From Melampsora larici-populina 98AG31 (taxonomy: Eukaryota > Basidiomycota > Pucciniomycetes > Pucciniales > Melampsoraceae), in the NCBI RefSeq assembly GCF_000204055.1, contig NW_006768926.1, positions 1-11,158 of the forward strand: a DNA stretch of 11,158 nucleotides, given 5' to 3'. Below are positions 7,570 through 11,158 of this stretch, in pieces. Position numbers and translations under genes: made by a program. The notes beneath the pieces are model-generated. The model saw only the letters and a list, made by a program, of their open reading frames with translations. It was not told the DNA's origin and made no database searches. Position 1 is the stretch's first letter. Each line of letters opens with the position of its first letter.

Positions 7570-7830
7570 GGCAAAATATGCACAAAATGAACCTAAAAAG
7601 AATAATATTCCTGGGAAATCAGTCACTTGGATGCCATAGGTTTGTTGATTGAAGAGCAAAGATACTGACCGTGGAAAGAAAGAGCTGATACAAATGAACA
7701 GATTGCTGATTGAGATACCTTCCGATTTGTTGCACGATCCGGCTTTCAATCAAAATTAATTAAAGGCTCACTCAGTTCCAATAAATGAGTGTATCAAGGG
7801 AAGAAAAATGAGAAGAACTCACAGAGTCTG

Positions 7831-7836
7831 TTTATA
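7831..7836 (-). promoter_or_regulatory. Candidate TATA box for the basic-protein gene
   Basis: TATAAA read on the minus strand. With the proposed 5' UTR intron (7718-7593) removed, the ATG at 7569 would lie roughly 140 nt downstream in the transcript coordinate, somewhat farther than for the other genes here. Confidence 0.3.
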
Positions 7837-7888
7837 AACTTCAAGTTTATGTGAGTTGAAAGTTGGAGAGCAAATAAGTCGCCTAGAG

Positions 7889-8099
7889 GAAAGAAGAACT
7901 GAGCAGTAGAGCGATAAGAGCGTAACACTGAAATGTAGTAAAAGCAAAGGCAGTAGTATGAAGTTAAAGAGCACACAAGGCACCAAGAGAACTGAACCCG
8001 GAGTTGATGGTGAAAGTTGAGAAAAGAAAAACTGATAAAGTAGGGCAATAAGAACGTAATACTAAAACGTAGTGAAGGTAAAGGCTTGATTAGAAAGAT
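7889..8099. repeat. Diverged direct repeat, offset about 133 bp
   Basis: Copy 1 (about 7889-7965) and copy 2 (about 8022-8099) share AACTGA..GTAG.GC.ATAAGA.CGTAA.ACT.AAA.GTAGT and the following AA.GGC. A TGAAAGTTG string precedes each copy. Differences are mostly A/G transitions, so the duplication is old. The repeat lies upstream of the basic-protein gene and encodes nothing convincing. Confidence 0.6.
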
Positions 8100-8994
8100 G
8101 GTGGGATTGAAATTGAATCGTCACCTCAGAGGACATTTATGGAAAAATAGAAGGAAACTTCACCCGTCTGTCAAACTATGCACAAAGATAGGTAAAACAC
8201 AGGCAGGATCAAGCTGACCAAGGGAATGGAAGGAAAGCATCATAGTGAAGGTTAAACAAGCACCGCAGTAAAAAAAGACTGTCATAATGGAAGGAGATCA
8301 AAGGAGGACGCCACATTATCTTTGAACTCATCTCTTTTTTCTATCCCCTTCTGCAATTCATGGACTTGTTTTGTCTCAGATATCGAGGAGTGTTTATAGC
8401 ATCAAAACATATATATGTACACACATCACAAAGAACCAAAGAACTTGTATGCATGAAGCAACCTCTTTGTTTAATGGGTTACGTATTGAAACTTTGTGGG
8501 GTACGTAGTTCAAGATGAGATGAGATGAAAAAAAGAAAATCAAGAATGGGCAAGTCTCCCCACATGGCCAAATGGAAGATAATAGATGCAAGCTTAACTT
8601 GAGTTTGGTTTGTTCTCCCTATCATAAGAGCACTACCACCACACCAAGTCGATATCGAGATTCCACCGTTTTGCCCGTTATGGGAGACACAAGAATGGCA
8701 ATCATGTCTCTCATAATTTAGATTTTGCTTTTGGTCTTATATACTGACCGCCGAGGTTTCTCTCTGATTCATGGGAAGAGGCGGAGAGTATTGTACGTCT
8801 TGAAAGATGCCCTCAAAACAAGGGAACAGATCATACGAGATGTCCTTTGACGCTGATGATGGAAGTTTCTGAAATTACACGCGCCAGGGGCGGTCAAATC
8901 CGAGACTTGTTGTTCATATACATATATGTTGAGACACAGAGGCATCTGCTGGTAAATTAGGTCCGTCTTTTCCACCTTGTAAATCAGACTTTTC
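8100..8994. other. No supported gene
   Basis: Purine-rich on the plus strand to about 8330, then AT-rich with short ATAT/GTAC runs near 8405-8420 and 8925-8935. A 42-codon plus-strand opening (8722-8850, KRRRVLYVLKDALKTREQ) is the only protein-like reading, too short and without splice support. Confidence 0.5.
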
Positions 8995-8997
8995 TTT

Positions 8998-9004
8998 TAT
9001 AAAA
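8998..9004 (+). promoter_or_regulatory. TATA box of the eight-exon gene
   Basis: A consensus TATAAAA, 101 nt before the ATG at 9099, preceded by a pyrimidine stretch. Confidence 0.65.
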
Positions 9005-9098
9005 CTCCTTCTGGTCATTGGATCCCAAACATCTTTTGAAAGTTACTTACATCGACTATACTCCAATCTATCACTTCCTTAACACAACAAAGTTTGTC

Positions 9099-10798
9099 AT
9101 GAGTGTAGTCAGAAGTTTTCTTGGGTTTTTCAAGAAGCGCATCATGTCAGCAACAAGCTGGTTTGGTGAGTTGTCTCGTCACATCTTTCAGATACATCTA
9201 TTGACTTCCTTTTCTGAACGAGAGCAGCTCGTGACCACTCTTCAACAAAAACCACCGGTACTGATGCAGCAATTGCAGCAAAATCAGATTCCGCCATTCT
9301 GATGGCTTCAGTCCATCCCGAGTTCACTCCGACTTGGGGTGACCCTTTTCGAACTCCTGAATTTACCAGAAGCATCACCTCATATGTTTCTGACTCGATT
9401 AGCTTGTCAAGCGGAACTTCTCATGATGGCCAGGTGCCTTCACTTGATTTTGATCCATTTCTTGCTTCTAACTCCAGTACACTTAACCTTGCATGCTTTC
9501 CGTGTATGTTTGAAGAACATCTATATGCTGTTTTCTTGCAAATCCTACTTGATTACTCTTTCTGATTGGTGCGCTTTGTTGTTTGGAAGGTACAGCAAAG
9601 CTACCACTGCCACCCCACGACCAATCACCCATTCTGCCCTTGACGGACAGCAACAATACGAAGCAACCTGCCACTCTCTCAGATGTGACTCAATCTACAT
9701 CCACAGGTTCTCTTATCAAATCTTTGATTACGTCAAATATCCTCAATTCTGCTTCTGGTGGTACCAGACTGGATGCTGCTAGTGAGATCTGTAGGCCCAT
9801 CCTTACTTTATAAATTTTTCTTTGAAATCCTTTCTCTTAATTTGAATTTGACCACTTCGCATCCCTGTTTCGATCATACTATTACATCCTGCATTTTTGG
9901 AACATACCATCAAGCTCACCGGGACACCAACAGTCCGAATGATTCTAGAAACGGATCTGGAGTGGATGTTATTATGGAAATTGAGGATGTGTATGGTAGG
10001 TTTGAAAATCCTAGTATTTCTTCTTATCAAACACTGACAAATTGATCTGTCGGATGTGGATATCCCTTCCAAAGGTGCCAGCTTGTCAGATAATAAAAAT
10101 TCTGCGTCCAAAGGTATTATCGTTGAATCTTCTATCATGTACAACGTTCCCACTTCTGCTTCAAGTGGTATCAACATGTTGCTGGACGCTGCTTGTGTAA
10201 TCTGTAGGTCTCTCCTTATTTCATTGACGGTTCTTTCAAATCGTTGCAGTCTCTCTTTTCGTATATTTCCCAATTTTGTTTTGACATATTTGTCCTGATC
10301 ATAAATTTCACATCTTTGGAAACCCCCATCAAGCTCAACGGGACACTGATAGTCCGACAGATGGAAATCGATCTGGAGTAGAAGTTTTTATGGATATTGA
10401 TGATGATCATGGTAGGTTTGAAAAACCTAATATTCTTTCTTGTCGTAAATTGACAGATTGATCTATCAGATGGGGATATTTATCCTGGACGGTATGAACA
10501 AGTGCAGCGTGGCTTCACCAATCTTGCATTCAGCTGTGGATCCATGGCCGAGAATGATCATTCACATGATCTTGCAAAAGATTCCAAGTCAAATTCAGGA
10601 AAATGCCCAATGGAAACTCCAACAGATGACGGTAAGAATAAATGAAGTTTTTGTCACATTGATTGAGATACTCAAATTTATCTTGAAACAGTTCCACGAT
10701 ACAAGCGCAGGAAGGCTTGCGGTTCAAGATCAACTGCATCACTCTCTGGTAAATCTTCCACCACCATCTATAATCCTGATGGTCAGTCGATAGTTTAA
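9099..10798 (+). CDS. Eight-exon Ser/Thr-rich protein with duplicated exon unit, unknown function
   Basis: Exons: 9099-9165, 9228-9503, 9590-9790, 9915-9995, 10075-10203, 10334-10411, 10470-10631 and 10692-10798. They join in phase to encode 366 residues, with all seven introns at phase 1. Donors are GTGAGT, GTATGT, GTAGGC, GTAGGT (three times) and GTAAGA; acceptors all end AG, and introns are 58-130 nt. The protein starts MSVVRSFLGFFKKRIMSATS (a basic amphipathic start), then a Ser/Thr-rich region with HPEFTPTWGDPFRTPEFT, then two homologous blocks: LDAASEI-S-HRDTNSPND..GSGVDVIMEIED and LDAACVI-S-QRDTDSPTD..RSGVEVFMDIDD. The C-terminus has a nuclear-localisation-like basic patch, VPRYKRRKACGSRS. 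No catalytic motif is seen; probably a nuclear, disordered, acidic-patch protein, which is inference. The stop is TAA 10796-10798; an alternative last exon is described separately. Confidence 0.8.
9735..10478 (+). repeat. Tandem intragenic duplication of an exon-intron-exon-intron unit, period about 416 bp
   Basis: Unit A (about 9735-10062) and unit B (about 10150-10478) align through coding and intronic parts. Matching landmarks are donors at 9791 and 10204, acceptors at 9914 and 10333 (CCATCAAGCTCA.CGGGACAC in both), donors at 9996 and 10412 (GGTAGGTTTGAAAA in both) and ATTGATCT at 10041 and 10457. Offsets of 413-419 show only small indels. Each unit encodes a Ser-rich stretch, a DAA-x-x-I segment and an acidic M-E/D-I-E/D segment. 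Confidence 0.85.
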
Positions 10799-10835
10799 CT
10801 GTGTTCTGAAAAATGAAGCTATACTGACAAGCCAG

Positions 10836-10988
10836 GTTGCTTTACGGGTATCTTCTGTGTGTATTTGTGAAGCAGCCTGTCAAGTTTGCAATGATTACAT
10901 CGATGAATTTAAAGAAGAGATGAACCATATCATTCAGTCAGTCCGGGAAGGAAAGACACACTTTATTCACTGTCCTCAAGTCTTATGA
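10836..10988 (+). CDS. Possible alternative Cys-rich last exon of the eight-exon gene
   Basis: After the TAA at 10796 an open stretch of 50 codons follows a good intron end (TATACTGAC branch-like sequence, AAGCCAG acceptor at 10834-10835). It reads VALRVSSVCICEAACQVCND, then a charged helix DEFKEEMNHIIQSV, and stops at TGA 10986-10988. Its four cysteines in C-x-C-x3-C-x2-C spacing could bind metal. Joining to the previous exon in frame needs the donor GTTTAA at 10793, which is weak but would remove the stop and give a 415-residue protein. T-rich 3' UTR-like sequence follows to the window end. Confidence 0.4.
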   Translation, partial: VALRVSSVCICEAACQVCNDYIDEFKEEMNHIIQSVREGKTHFIHCPQVL

Positions 10989-11158
10989 GTCTTACACTTG
11001 CCTTTATTTGTTGTCTTCATCTCGCTTTCTTTACTATATTCTTTATCATCTTGTATATATGATTGAATCTCTTTTCATGTAAATATCTTCTTGTGATCTA
11101 TTGCCAAGTTCAAAACTGTCAAGTATTGCTGATTGATGTATCACTCTAACCTATATCG

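Noticed and set aside
8722..8850. 42-codon basic plus-strand opening
   Set aside because: Too short, no start codon, no acceptor or donor that extends it, and followed by several stops.

Overview
The window looks like nuclear DNA of a basidiomycete, most likely a rust fungus (Pucciniales). The reasons are AT-rich, fairly loose gene spacing, many short spliceosomal introns (about 43-149 nt) with GTRNGT-type donors and CTRAC/CTGAC-like branch sites, TATA boxes about 100 nt before start codons, and a decayed gene whose W-x-D-D...L-x-x-W...N-W...GI pattern I remember from gene families expanded in rust genomes. The rust assignment is inference; I ran no search. There is no bacterial operon, CRISPR array, tRNA or rRNA.

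Layout. (1) 1-931, minus strand: a Pro/His-rich gene start leaving the window, then a decayed repeat-family gene (560-931) with three in-frame TGAs. (2) 932-3050: mostly non-coding, with one isolated plus-strand coding-like block (1838-2194) and a possible following exon (2255-2360). (3) 3051-4455, minus: a four-exon Ser/Thr-rich unknown gene, open throughout except for one in-frame TGA. (4) 4456-5034: a divergent promoter region with oppositely oriented TATA boxes and two perfect GC-rich hairpins. (5) 5035-5627, plus: a RING-H2 finger gene (E3 ubiquitin ligase type) whose zinc-binding Cys/His pattern is complete, with the last cysteine codon split by an intron; its 5' end is ambiguous and its 3' part runs into a 72-bp-period serine/acidic repeat. 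(6) 5956-6797, plus: a proposed five-exon small gene of unknown function. (7) 7189-7569, minus: a small very basic protein with a SAP/HeH-like C-terminal helix pair. (8) 7889-8099: a diverged direct repeat. (9) 9099-10798, plus: the best-supported gene, eight exons encoding a 366-residue Ser/Thr-rich protein of unknown function, containing a tandem duplication of an exon-intron-exon unit in which one copy appears to have moved its splice acceptor by exactly seven codons. A possible Cys-rich alternative last exon follows at 10836-10988.

No metabolic pathway links these genes. The RING gene and the Ser/Thr-rich gene on the other strand share an upstream region and may be co-regulated. In the minus-strand genes between 1 and 4455, every premature stop I found is TGA and could come from CGA by one C-to-T change, which suggests deamination-type decay.
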